26,965 bases of DNA, taken from contig DDLU01000277.1 in the NCBI GenBank assembly GCA_002340305.1, positions 1 through 26,965 of the forward strand, in the 5' to 3' direction. Under the pieces are notes generated by a model. The model had not been told where the DNA came from. It ran no database searches and was given only the letters and a program-made list of their open reading frames with translations. The position numbers and the translations under genes are program-made. Positions within the stretch are counted from its first letter, which is position 1. Every line of letters starts with the position of its first letter. Of this stretch, positions 1-9,560 are shown piece by piece. Origin of the DNA: Desulfovibrio sp. UBA2564 (GTDB lineage Bacteria; Desulfobacterota; Desulfovibrionia; Desulfovibrionales; Desulfovibrionaceae).

Positions 1-1
1 T

Positions 2-442
2 TCTTCCATCGCGCTCAATAAACAGGCCCGCCGTAATTACGAATTCGTGGAAACCCTTGAAGCCGGACTGGTACTTAAGGGAACGGAGGTAAAGTCCCTG
101 CGTCAGGGATTGGTCAGTTTCATGGATGGCTACATCAATTTTAAGGAAGGTGAAGCTTGGCTGGTGGGTATTCATATCGCGCCATATGACCACGCCGGAT
201 ACACCCAGCATGAGCCGGACCGTCCCCGCAAGCTGTTACTTCACGCGCGTGAGATTGAAAAATTGCAGAACAGGGTGGAGCAGAAAGGCTTGACCGTTGT
301 TCCGGTCAGACTGTACTTCTCAAGAGGTAATATTAAGCTTGAGATTGCTCTTGCGAAGGGTCGCAATGTCCATAACCGCAAGGAAGAACTCAAGCGCAGG
401 GATATAGCAAGAGATACGGCCCCTCAGCTGGCTAATTATTAG
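2..442 (+). CDS. smpB: SsrA-binding protein SmpB (5' end outside window)
   Basis: SmpB binds tmRNA and delivers it to stalled ribosomes for trans-translation in the cytoplasm. The reading frame is open from nucleotide 2. Its first visible residues, SSIALNKQARRNYEF, match the conserved SmpB N-terminus (IALNKRARHEYF in E. coli). The GTG at 47 is therefore an internal Val codon and the true start lies about ten codons off the left edge. Further family signatures are EAGLVLKGTEVKSLR, the HIAPYDHAGY segment, RKLLLHAREI, and LAKGRNVHNRKEELKRRDIARD, the basic C-terminal tail that folds on the ribosome. About 146 residues are visible, against a usual 150-160. The gene ends with TAA at 442, and no second gene follows on this strand for 420 bp. 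Confidence 0.95.
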   Translation, partial: SSIALNKQARRNYEFVETLEAGLVLKGTEVKSLRQGLVSFMDGYINFKEGEAWLVGIHIAPYDHAGYTQHEPDRPRKLLLHAREIEKLQNRVEQKGLTVVPVRLYFSRGNIKLEIALAKGRNVHNRKEELKRRDIARDTAPQLANY

Positions 443-513
443 CCTGCCGACGAGCCGCAAAATTTTCATCCACCCCTTGCCGGTGGGTGGAGAAAGCATG
501 ATAAGGGTATAGT

Positions 514-540
514 AACCTTAATAAATCAAGGTTGTTTTTA
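514..540 (+). terminator. Possible weak terminator after smpB
   Basis: AACCTT (514-519) and AAGGTT (528-533) form a 6-bp stem with an 8-nt loop, followed by GTTTTTA. It is AT-rich and short, so it would be weak. A GC-richer inverted repeat (CCACCC...GGGTGG, about 470-490) lies upstream without a T run. The T run also overlaps the stop codon of the small gene on the opposite strand. Confidence 0.35.
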
Positions 541-696
541 CTGGAGACCGGAAACGAGAATGGTAAAAACCATTGCTGCGCCGACCCAGAAAAATGTTTT
601 AACCGTTGCGGTTACGGGGTCGATTTTCTTTTCGCGGCCATATTCGCTGTCTTCTGCTGTGAAGATTTCAGTCATAAATGCGCTGATGCTGCTCAT
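538..696 (-). CDS. Small single-span membrane protein, 52 residues
   Basis: I know of no assigned function. The start is placed at the ATG complementary to 694-696 because an AGGAGA Shine-Dalgarno lies 7 nt upstream; the frame extends further 5', but without a ribosome site. The protein has a short amphipathic N-terminus (MSSISAFMTEIFTAEDSEYG), a charged stretch REKKIDP around residues 21-27, and one hydrophobic helix of about 18 residues (FFWVGAAMVFTILVSG, about 35-50) ending LQ. It looks like a tail-anchored or single-pass inner-membrane peptide. My impression, untested, is that near-identical small proteins occur in other Desulfovibrio genomes. It is transcribed divergently from the LysR regulator. 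A TATAAC -10-like element lies about 30 nt upstream of the start, but with no good -35. Confidence 0.72.
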   Translation of the reverse strand: MSSISAFMTEIFTAEDSEYGREKKIDPVTATVKTFFWVGAAMVFTILVSGLQ

Positions 697-863
697 GGTC
701 GTTCTCCTGTAATAATGATCAAGGTTATAAAACCACTTGGTCGTTGAAACCTTATTGCCTGTTTTCATGTTTTCAATCCAATGGGAATAATCGAACCCTC
801 CCTTTAAAATTTCTGATACCATTTCCCGGTTTATGGAATGGCGCAGTTAAGTGGTTTAAAAAA

Positions 864-1745
864 ATGGAACTATACCAGATTAAGACATTTGTGGTGGTCG
901 CTGAAGAAGGGAATATGACCCGCGCCGCTAAACGTTTGCATGCCAGCCAGTCCACAATCAGTCTGCATATCAAGTCTCTGGAAGAAAAATTCGACTTACG
1001 CCTTTTCTTGCGTACTCCCAAGGGCATGCAACCTACTCCCGAAGGCAAACAGTTGCTTGATAAAGCTCGCGATATCCTTGATTCTGTGGAAAAATTTGAA
1101 GCGGAAGCCCAAAACTTTAAAGGTGAGCTTTCCGGCGTGGCAAGGGTTGGTTTGCAAACCTCGCCTACCTACCTAAGAACTCCACAGCTAATTCACCTGA
1201 TTAAGGAAAGGTTTCCTGCTTTGTCCGTGCGTCTGGTGCAGATGCCTACTTGGACGATTCGTAGCGATATTGCCGCCCGCAAACTTGACGGCGGCTTTTT
1301 TTATTCCGTTTGTCCACCCGAAGAAGTGGATGGTATCCTTTTGGAAAATACCAGAGTGCATGTGGTTGGTCCTGCGTCATGGCAGAAGCGTATGAAGCAT
1401 GCCTGTTGGGAAGATCTTGCCAAGCTGGATTGGATTTGGACTCCTGAAGAATGTTCATTCAACGTGAAGCTTGAGGAGACTTTTTCCGCCCTTAATTTGG
1501 AAGTCTCCAAGTCCATGATTGCTGACAGTGAGGACACCCATAGCGCGCTGGTAAAGTCCGGCAACGGTATCACTGTCATGCGCGCCGACGAAGCTGCCGA
1601 GGGGGCCGAAAAGGGCGATTTCTATATCTGGCCCGGTGGACATATCAAAGTCGGTTTATATTTCGGATTCCCGCGTAAAAAAGAGAACGATCCGGTGGTT
1701 AGGGCTTTGCTTGATTGTGTTGAGCAAGTCTGGAAAAAGGCGTAG
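864..1745 (+). CDS. LysR-family transcriptional regulator
   Basis: A cytoplasmic DNA-binding regulator of 293 residues, the usual LysR length. The ATG at 864 gives the typical N-terminus MELYQIKTFVVVAEEGNMTR; upstream codons in frame from 744 add a sequence with no family resemblance, so they are excluded. No good Shine-Dalgarno is visible. The winged helix-turn-helix covers residues 1-60, with AAKRLHASQSTISLHIKSLE as the recognition region and FLRTPKGMQPTPEG as the wing. The rest (about 90-290) is the periplasmic-binding-protein-like effector domain. It sits 69 bp upstream of, and on the same strand as, the FAD oxidase and Fe-S genes, so it may control them or be cotranscribed with them. The ligand cannot be read from the sequence. 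Confidence 0.9.
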   Translation: MELYQIKTFVVVAEEGNMTRAAKRLHASQSTISLHIKSLEEKFDLRLFLRTPKGMQPTPEGKQLLDKARDILDSVEKFEAEAQNFKGELSGVARVGLQTSPTYLRTPQLIHLIKERFPALSVRLVQMPTWTIRSDIAARKLDGGFFYSVCPPEEVDGILLENTRVHVVGPASWQKRMKHACWEDLAKLDWIWTPEECSFNVKLEETFSALNLEVSKSMIADSEDTHSALVKSGNGITVMRADEAAEGAEKGDFYIWPGGHIKVGLYFGFPRKKENDPVVRALLDCVEQVWKKA

Positions 1746-1769
1746 CCCTAATAAAACGTTTTGGTTTTT

Positions 1770-1795
1770 TTAAACCCTTCTGGAAAAGGGTTTAA
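1770..1795. other. Perfect 10-bp inverted repeat upstream of the FAD oxidase start
   Basis: TTAAACCCTT (1770-1779) and AAGGGTTTAA (1786-1795) with a 6-nt loop, ending 6 bp before the GGAGG ribosome site (1802-1806). It is preceded, not followed, by a T run (1764-1771), so it is not a canonical terminator on either strand. The first arm can also pair with GGTTT just upstream, giving two exclusive hairpins. It could be an operator or a leader structure. Confidence 0.4.
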
Positions 1796-1814
1796 GGCAC
1801 CGGAGGCCAAACCT

Positions 1815-3200
1815 ATGCAAAATTATCCAGAACAATTCTCCCGCACTCATAAAAAATTCCTGCAAAACCTTTTCCCCGGCAGGGAATCGAGCTTTGATGA
1901 CGGTACTTTGCTCGCCTGCGGTGTGGATGCCAGCCAGCGCCATGCAAAGCCGCTGGCTTTGGTGCGTCCGCAGGAAATCGCACAGGTTGTGGAATTGTTG
2001 CGCTGGGCGCATGAAGAACGTGTTCCCGTTTACCCGAGGGCACGGGCGACCAATAAGGTGGGTAACTGCGTTCCGGTCCGGCATGGTGTTGTGGTTTCCA
2101 TGCTTGATATGAATGAGATTCTGGATATCGACGGGCGCGATTTTGTGGCTGTAACCCAGCCGGGAGTAATAACCGCTGACTTGCAGAAGGCTGTAGAAGC
2201 GCAAGGTTTGTTTTATCCTCCTGATCCGGCAAGCATGAAAATTTCGACGATCGGCGGCAATATTTCAACCTGCGCCGGGGGCATGCGAGCTGTTAAGTAC
2301 GGCGTGACCCGTGATTATGTTCTGGGCTTGGAGGTAATTCTTCCCGGCGGTGAAATTATTCGCACCGGAGGCCGTACCCAGAAGAATGTGGTCGGGCTGG
2401 ACTTGACTAGACTTATGGTCGGTTCTGCCGGGACATTGGGACTGGTGACTGAGGCTACGGTGAAACTGTTGCCTCTGCCGGAAACTTCCGCATCAGTGCT
2501 GGTCGGATTTAAGGATTTGGATGGTTGCCTTTGCGGAGCCGAGGCTGTGTTCGGTTGTGGAATTCTGCCTACAGCCATGGAACTCATGGATCAGAATACA
2601 ATTAAGGCCTTGGAAATTCATTCCGATGTGCCTTGGCCTGCCGGAACCGGGGGCTTGCTGTTGCTCAAGATTGACGGTTCTGCGGAGTCTGTAAATACCG
2701 ATTTAAGGCGCATTGAGGAGTCCTTGCAGGCCGTTGCAGTTACCTTTGTGGAAAAGGGCAGTGGTGCGGATCAGGAACGGCTCTGGGAGTTACGCAGGGT
2801 GATCAGTCCGGCGGCGTTTAATCTCGCTTCAGATAAGCAGGGCGAGGACGTTGCTGTTCCACGCGGCAAGGTTGCCAAGGCCATTAAAGGCTATCATTCC
2901 ATCGGTACCAAGCTCGGGCTTACCGTGCTTTGCTTCGGTCATCTCGGCGATGGGAATATCCATGTCAGCACCATGTATAATAAAAGTGCTGGTGAGCAGG
3001 AAAAGGCACTAGAAGCCAAGAAAAAAATATTCCAGCTTACCCTCGAATTGGGCGGGACTCTTTCCGGGGAACACGGTATTGGCCTGACCAAAGCCAAATA
3101 CATCAATATGCAACTCGATAAAACCCAGCAGCGACTAATGGCTGGGATCAAGAACGCCTTCGATCCACTCAAGATCATGAATCCCGGGAAGGTGGTTTGA
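1815..3200 (+). CDS. FAD-linked 2-hydroxyacid oxidase (GlcD / D-lactate dehydrogenase type)
   Basis: Probably oxidises D-lactate or glycolate to the 2-oxoacid with FAD and passes electrons to the Fe-S subunit encoded next. The ATG at 1815 is chosen because GGAGG lies 8 nt upstream; a TTG at 1761 lies before the upstream hairpin and lacks a ribosome site. The product is 461 residues, standard for the family. Residues about 46-185 form the PCMH-type FAD-binding domain (LALVRPQEIAQVVELLRWA, then GGNISTCAGGMRAVKYGVTRDY). Residues about 220-460 form the FAD-oxidase C-terminal domain with GHLGDGNIHV and the late GEHGIGLTKAKYI signature. The stop codon overlaps the next start (TGATG), implying translational coupling. 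Substrate choice between lactate and glycolate cannot be made from sequence alone. Confidence 0.9.
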   Translation: MQNYPEQFSRTHKKFLQNLFPGRESSFDDGTLLACGVDASQRHAKPLALVRPQEIAQVVELLRWAHEERVPVYPRARATNKVGNCVPVRHGVVVSMLDMNEILDIDGRDFVAVTQPGVITADLQKAVEAQGLFYPPDPASMKISTIGGNISTCAGGMRAVKYGVTRDYVLGLEVILPGGEIIRTGGRTQKNVVGLDLTRLMVGSAGTLGLVTEATVKLLPLPETSASVLVGFKDLDGCLCGAEAVFGCGILPTAMELMDQNTIKALEIHSDVPWPAGTGGLLLLKIDGSAESVNTDLRRIEESLQAVAVTFVEKGSGADQERLWELRRVISPAAFNLASDKQGEDVAVPRGKVAKAIKGYHSIGTKLGLTVLCFGHLGDGNIHVSTMYNKSAGEQEKALEAKKKIFQLTLELGGTLSGEHGIGLTKAKYINMQLDKTQQRLMAGIKNAFDPLKIMNPGKVV

Positions 3201-4348
3201 TGCCTGCGCCTAAAAGCTGTGTTCAGTGCGGAAAATGCCTTGAAGTTTGTCCGCTGTTTAAGGCTACCGGACGGGAGGAACTTACCCCGCGTGCTAAATT
3301 TTTCCTTGAATCCATTTGTGCTGGCGATGATCAGGGTGCTGGCTTGAGTGAGCGGGATTTCAAATCTCTTGCATCACTCTGTTTGTCCTGCGGACGTTGT
3401 GAAAAGAATTGTCCGCAGCATATGTCCGGCCCCGCTTTGGTCACTGACTTGCGGGCAAAGTCCAAGGGGTTCACTCAAGCATGCTGGGATTTGTGGTTGA
3501 AGAATCCCGGATTGCTCTGGCCTATGGCAGCGGTGCTGTCTAAATTTTCCCCGGAAATATTACCGGAGCCGTTCGGCTCGGCCCGGAAGCGCATGCAGGC
3601 TCTTTTTTCCAGAAGCCTTGAGCCGTGGGCGGACCTTGTGCCGCAGGCAAAGTTTGAAGAACGCAAAGTGATGCTTTTCAAAGGTTGCGTTGGACGGTAT
3701 GCCCGTAAGGACTGGAGCATCAAAGCTGAACGGTTGATGGACGGCATGGGTTTAATCCGGGGCGAAGATGCAGATTTCAGTTGTTGCGGTTCATCTTACG
3801 GCAGCGCAGGATTACTTGAGCGGCGGAACAATTCAAGGGCTAAAAACATTGAAGTCTGGAAAGATGCGGGCAGACCTTTGCTGGTCACTTTTTGCGCTAC
3901 CTGCTTAAAAGGTCTGCGTGAATATTCCCTTGCTGACTTTGCAGGTGACGAAGAGCTTTACGAAAGCTGGCAGGAATGTTTGACTCCGTTGTCTTCTTTG
4001 CTGCTTGATGCTGAGGTCAAGCTGCGCGAAAATGTGCCGGAGCAGGTTGCGTATCACAAACCCTGCCATGCCCCGGATGATGATACTGACCAGAAACTGG
4101 TCGGGCTGATTGCTGCAGAGCGCATGCTTCCGGTTCAGGAAGGGCTTTGTTGTGGATTTGGCGGGATCATGCAGTTGGGCGCGCCGGAACTGTCCAAAGA
4201 GGTCGGTGATTATTCATTAGCGCAGCATACAAAGTGCATGAAATCCGGTGGGCAGATTCTTTCCGGTTGTTCCGCTTGTGTGATTCAGCTTGTCTCTCTT
4301 GTAAAAGATGATTATTTTGCAGCCCATTGGCTTGATATTTTGAAATAA
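3200..4348 (+). CDS. Fe-S oxidoreductase subunit with two 4Fe-4S motifs and CCG domains (GlcF/LldE-like)
   Basis: Electron-transfer partner of the preceding FAD oxidase, likely passing electrons towards the quinone pool or another membrane carrier. The ATG at 3200 overlaps the upstream TGA by one base. The 382 residues begin with two ferredoxin-type motifs: C7-x2-C10-x2-C13-x3-CP and C61-x2-C64-x2-C67-x3-CP. Two cysteine-rich CCG domains follow, each with a CCG core (FSCCGSSYGSAG and GLCCGFGG) and a downstream CxxC (FCATCLKG and GCSACVIQ), the layout of GlcF and heterodisulfide-reductase HdrD-type subunits. No membrane helix is visible, so it is probably a peripheral cytoplasmic protein. The gene ends with TAA and is followed by a 180-bp repeat-rich spacer. 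Confidence 0.9.
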   Translation: MPAPKSCVQCGKCLEVCPLFKATGREELTPRAKFFLESICAGDDQGAGLSERDFKSLASLCLSCGRCEKNCPQHMSGPALVTDLRAKSKGFTQACWDLWLKNPGLLWPMAAVLSKFSPEILPEPFGSARKRMQALFSRSLEPWADLVPQAKFEERKVMLFKGCVGRYARKDWSIKAERLMDGMGLIRGEDADFSCCGSSYGSAGLLERRNNSRAKNIEVWKDAGRPLLVTFCATCLKGLREYSLADFAGDEELYESWQECLTPLSSLLLDAEVKLRENVPEQVAYHKPCHAPDDDTDQKLVGLIAAERMLPVQEGLCCGFGGIMQLGAPELSKEVGDYSLAQHTKCMKSGGQILSGCSACVIQLVSLVKDDYFAAHWLDILK

Positions 4349-4429
4349 AGCCTTATTAATTAACATCCGCGATTATAAAATTGCCTGTTTATCTGAATCT
4401 TAGAGTAAAGATAAACAGTTAGGGATTCC

Positions 4430-4508
4430 AAAGAGGCTTAGCTCCTTTGGTCGCCGGAGGCGAAATCACCTAAGAAAAGCGCGTAGCGCATCAAATTTTC
4501 TTGCATAC
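4430..4508. repeat. Compact block of nested inverted repeats before secA (possible dispersed element)
   Basis: Within about 80 bp there are three consecutive hairpins: CCAAAG...CTTTGG, CGCC-gga-GGCG, and GCGC-gta-GCGC flanked by AGAAAA...TTTTCT. A separate 10-bp perfect stem, CTGTTTATCT/AGATAAACAG (4385-4394/4409-4418), lies just upstream. The block has no coding potential. Its packing resembles a REP-like or MITE-like intergenic element, but no second copy is evident in this window, so the repeat status is inferred. The last hairpin ends in TTTTCTT and could also terminate transcripts from the upstream pair. Confidence 0.4.
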
Positions 4509-4528
4509 GAAATAAGGAAAAGATTTAG

Positions 4529-7042
<2,514 letters not shown>

Positions 7043-7063
7043 GCATGTTTTGAATTGTACATT

Positions 7064-7102
7064 ACAGCCCTTCTGCACAAAGTGTCGAAGGGCTGTTTTT
7101 TT
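7064..7102 (+). terminator. Intrinsic terminator of secA
   Basis: ACAGCCCTTC (7064-7073) pairs perfectly with GAAGGGCTGT (7087-7096) and is followed by seven T residues. It lies 22 bp after the secA stop. Confidence 0.92.
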
Positions 7103-7226
7103 ATGTTGTTCAGGTAAAGATTTATGTTGATTGTCTAAACGATGAACGTTAGAGAGCTGCATCAATTTTGATAAACAGGTGGCCTACACCTTTTTAAATT
7201 ATAATTTTAACAGTGAGTGCAAAATC

Positions 7227-7826
7227 ATGCTCGCAACTTTCTTTCAAACCTACTTGAAATTGTTTTTTGTCCTGACCCCGTTTTTCGCTATCTCAGCGTT
7301 TCTGTCTTTGACGCAGGAGATGAGTCCCAGTGAACGTAAAAAAACGGCTGTGAAGGTCACTGTGGCGGTAATCGTCAGCTCTGTGGTTATTTATCTCTTC
7401 GGACACCATATTTTTGAACTGTTCGGCATTACTCTTGATGCTTTCCGCATCGGAGCCGGGGCGGTTCTGTTTCTTTCTGCTCTGAACATGGTCAATGGCG
7501 GAGGGAAAAAATTCGATGCCGGGAACGAAGATGATGATATCGCAGTTGTTCCACTGGCAATCCCCATTGTGGTTGGTCCCGGAACCATCGGTGCGTTACT
7601 GGTCATGGGGTCTTCTGTTCAGGGATATCAAGATATGATTTTAGCCTGTGGCTCGCTTGTTGCCGCTGTATTAACAGTAGGAATTCTGTTATTTATATCC
7701 TCAAGCCTGAAACGGCTTTTGGGAAGACGCGGTCTGAACATCATGAGTCGTTTGACCGGGCTGTTTGTCGCGTCCATTGCTGCCCAGATATTTTTTACCG
7801 GGGTGCGTAATTTCATGTTGAATTAG
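7227..7826 (+). CDS. MarC-family integral membrane protein
   Basis: A multi-pass inner-membrane protein of the MarC/UPF0056 family (NAAT-type fold). Its physiological role is not settled for most members, and the former link to multiple antibiotic resistance is not supported. The ATG at 7227 gives a 199-residue product starting MLATFFQTYLKLFFVLTPFF, matching the family N-terminus. A GTG 48 nt upstream would add an atypical tail and is not used. About six hydrophobic helices are visible, with the family-typical first-helix proline region, the central FRIGAGAVLFLSALNMV and the PLAIPIVVGPGTIGALLVM motif. The start has only a weak GAGTG ribosome site. A small gene follows after 25 nt in the same direction, so the two are probably cotranscribed. 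Confidence 0.88.
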   Translation: MLATFFQTYLKLFFVLTPFFAISAFLSLTQEMSPSERKKTAVKVTVAVIVSSVVIYLFGHHIFELFGITLDAFRIGAGAVLFLSALNMVNGGGKKFDAGNEDDDIAVVPLAIPIVVGPGTIGALLVMGSSVQGYQDMILACGSLVAAVLTVGILLFISSSLKRLLGRRGLNIMSRLTGLFVASIAAQIFFTGVRNFMLN

Positions 7827-7851
7827 TTGTTTCGGAAAGGAGGATTAGCAG

Positions 7852-8073
7852 ATGGCAGGAGTTAAAAAATTAACTGATAGATTTTTGGTTGCACTTTTCA
7901 GAAGAGGTAAGGCTGATTTCCTGCCGCCCTCCTACCTCAAAACAGAGGGGGATAAAGTGCTAGCCACAGGTGAAACCGACAAGCTCCTGAATATGCTTGC
8001 CGATATGGTCGGGAAGGGGATTCTCGAAGAAAAGGACGGAGAGTATAAATTGCTTACCGATCCGTTTGCATAA
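7852..8073 (+). CDS. Small hypothetical protein, 73 residues
   Basis: Not recognised. The start is strongly supported by AAAGGAGGA 8 nt upstream of the ATG. The protein is soluble-looking, with a basic N-terminus (MAGVKKLTDRFLVALFRRGK), a hinge with FLPPSYL, and a C-terminal half (DKLLNMLADMVGKGILEEKDGEYKLL cut at residues 42-67) reading like helix-turn-helix plus a beta hairpin. That arrangement would fit a small winged-helix-like fold, but this is inference only. It is 25 nt behind the MarC gene and ends just before a bidirectional terminator, so it is the last gene of that small operon. Confidence 0.75.
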   Translation: MAGVKKLTDRFLVALFRRGKADFLPPSYLKTEGDKVLATGETDKLLNMLADMVGKGILEEKDGEYKLLTDPFA

Positions 8074-8089
8074 AAATAGAAAATTTCTA

Positions 8090-8140
8090 TTTCAAAAAAA
8101 AGGGGGAGATGTGTACATGTCTCCCCCTCTTTTTTTGAAA
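8090..8140. terminator. Bidirectional intrinsic terminator between convergent genes
   Basis: AGGGGGAGA (8101-8109) pairs with TCTCCCCCT (8120-8128), bordered by an A tract on the left and a T tract on the right that extend the pairing (TTTCAAAAAAA / TTTTTTTGAAA). It serves the + strand small gene and the - strand phosphodiesterase gene. Confidence 0.94.
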
Positions 8141-8146
8141 TTAAAA

Positions 8147-8638
8147 CTAATCTACAGGCACGAAAGAACATTCCATGTTCTGTTCGTCATCCACTTCAAC
8201 AATAGCCACACATGGCGGATGTTCATCGCGCGTTGAGGTCAGGCTGCCGGGATTAAGCATCTGCACTCCGCTAACAATGGACCAGTCTTGAATGTGGGTA
8301 TGACCGTAGCAAACAAGGTCATATTCAAGGCCGAAGGATTGTGCAACATTCAGGGACACCTGTGAGCGCGATCCCCAGCCATGGGCAATGCCGATACGCA
8401 GTCCATGGAAGTTGACCGACTCAAGCGGTTGCAGATAATCGGAAAGTGCCCATTCGTCGCAATTGCCCAGAGCCGCATGGAAGTTGGGATGCTGGCAGAA
8501 GAACTGCCACATGGAAAAAGTGGTCATGTCCCCGCAATGCAGAAGCAGGTCCGCATTAGCGAGGTACTTATTAAAAACCTCCGTGAGCCTTTGGTCAGGC
8601 TCACGGAGGTGAGTGTCAGATATAACTGCGATCTTCAC
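8147..8638 (-). CDS. YfcE/MJ0936-type metallophosphodiesterase
   Basis: A cytoplasmic binuclear-metal phosphoesterase of the calcineurin-like YfcE family, 163 residues, full length. Metal ligands are visible in the expected order: D8 and H10 (SDTH), D37 (CGD), N59 (GNCD), H86 (IAHGWG), H113 and H115 (YGHTH). The natural substrate is unknown; family members hydrolyse model phosphodiesters. The start is the GTG complementary to 8636-8638, 5 nt after the mlaA stop, with only a weak AGTAAG ribosome site. A 14-bp perfect hairpin with a following T run lies inside codons 10-21 and could stop most transcripts arriving from the mla operon. Being last in the mla operon may reflect layout more than shared function. 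Confidence 0.9.
   Translation of the reverse strand: MKIAVISDTHLREPDQRLTEVFNKYLANADLLLHCGDMTTFSMWQFFCQHPNFHAALGNCDEWALSDYLQPLESVNFHGLRIGIAHGWGSRSQVSLNVAQSFGLEYDLVCYGHTHIQDWSIVSGVQMLNPGSLTSTRDEHPPCVAIVEVDDEQNMECSFVPVD
8572..8610 (-). terminator. Terminator-like 14-bp perfect hairpin inside the phosphodiesterase 5' coding region
   Basis: On the - strand, ACCTCCGTGAGCCT is followed by a 6-nt loop, the exact complement AGGCTCACGGAGGT, and then TTTTAA. The arms are 8597-8610 and 8577-8590. It lies about 34 nt after the mlaA stop but within codons 10-21 of the next gene, so it could end the mla transcript or work as an attenuator. Confidence 0.55.
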
Positions 8639-8643
8639 GATAC

Positions 8644-9549
8644 TTACTTTTCCGGTGCCGCATCCGGGTTCGTGGTCATCTGCGGTTTGGGTCTGTTCGG
8701 ATCGATCTTGGCATCCTGAACCTGTCTGGCGCGATAGCTAAGGTAAGCATCACGAAGTGCGAGGTAAGGATCAATGGAGCCTTCCTTGAGTGATTCATAT
8801 TCACCGATGTGGAATGAAAGCTTGTTGATCTGGTTGTACGCGCCTGCGGATGCAGAGTAGTACCAGGGAATACCAAACCACCAGAAGGGGTTGAGCACAA
8901 AAGTGTCGATTCCAAGACCGACAGAGTCACGGATGGTGGAGGGACCGAAGAAGGGCAGTACAAAGTAAGGCCCGTTGGGAATGCCCCAGACACCGAAGGT
9001 TTGGCCCATGTCTTCATTGCCGAGATAAAGAGGCATGGTGGAAACAGCTTCACCGGTGATGTTTCCTAAACCGCCGAGTCCGAAGAAGGAGTTGGCAATG
9101 AATTTGGAAGTCTCAGCACCGGCGGTATAGAATTTACCCTGTAGCAGGCAGCTGGTCAGGCGTACCGGGTAAAGCATGTTCTGAAAAAAGTTGTTGGTCC
9201 AGGTCCTTGGCCTGAGAGGCATCACGTACATGTAGCCCTGAGTTACGGGCTTCATGATGTTGAAGTACAGATAATCGTTGAACTTGAACATCGCACGGTT
9301 ATAGCCCTGCCACGGGTCGGAAGCGTATGCTTCTTCGTGGTGTTCGGAGTCGCCCCACATATCCTCGCTGAATTCATCGTCAGCGTATTCTTCTGGATTG
9401 TTTTTTACTGATCCGATTACGCCGGAACCGACCTGGGCTACCATTATGGAGTCCTGTGTCTCGGCTGATCTTACCTGAGAGGGAAAGGTCAGCAGGATCA
9501 TGGTCAGAACCAAAAAGGCGAGGATTGTTGTGGAATAGTTCCTAGTCAT
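8644..9549 (-). CDS. mlaA: MlaA-family outer-membrane lipid-asymmetry protein (VacJ)
   Basis: MlaA removes mislocalised phospholipids from the outer leaflet of the outer membrane and hands them to MlaC. The 301-residue product has a signal peptide (hydrophobic residues about 8-24) followed by an acidic linker. The MlaA domain starts at DPWQGYNRAMFKFNDYLYFN, with the family motifs NFFQNMLYP, FIANSFFGLGGLGN, FGVWGIPNGPYFVLPFFGPST and RDSVG. E. coli MlaA is a lipoprotein, whereas here the signal ends QVRSAETQ with no lipobox cysteine, suggesting signal peptidase I cleavage. The ATG is 11 nt after mlaC, in the same operon. Confidence 0.95.
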   Translation of the reverse strand: MTRNYSTTILAFLVLTMILLTFPSQVRSAETQDSIMVAQVGSGVIGSVKNNPEEYADDEFSEDMWGDSEHHEEAYASDPWQGYNRAMFKFNDYLYFNIMKPVTQGYMYVMPLRPRTWTNNFFQNMLYPVRLTSCLLQGKFYTAGAETSKFIANSFFGLGGLGNITGEAVSTMPLYLGNEDMGQTFGVWGIPNGPYFVLPFFGPSTIRDSVGLGIDTFVLNPFWWFGIPWYYSASAGAYNQINKLSFHIGEYESLKEGSIDPYLALRDAYLSYRARQVQDAKIDPNRPKPQMTTNPDAAPEK

Positions 9550-9560
9550 GGGTATATCCG

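Noticed and set aside
47..49. GTG as the smpB start
   Set aside because: Upstream in-frame codons still encode the conserved SmpB N-terminus, so the gene runs off the left edge.
443..537. tmRNA gene (ssrA) next to smpB
   Set aside because: The 95-bp gap is far too short and has no tRNA-like ends. The next genes are protein-coding.
744..863. N-terminal extension of the LysR protein from an upstream ATG
   Set aside because: The 40 extra residues have no family resemblance, whereas the methionine at 864 begins the typical LysR helix-turn-helix.
1764..1795. Terminator for the LysR gene
   Set aside because: The T run precedes the stem instead of following it, and the hairpin abuts the next gene's ribosome site.
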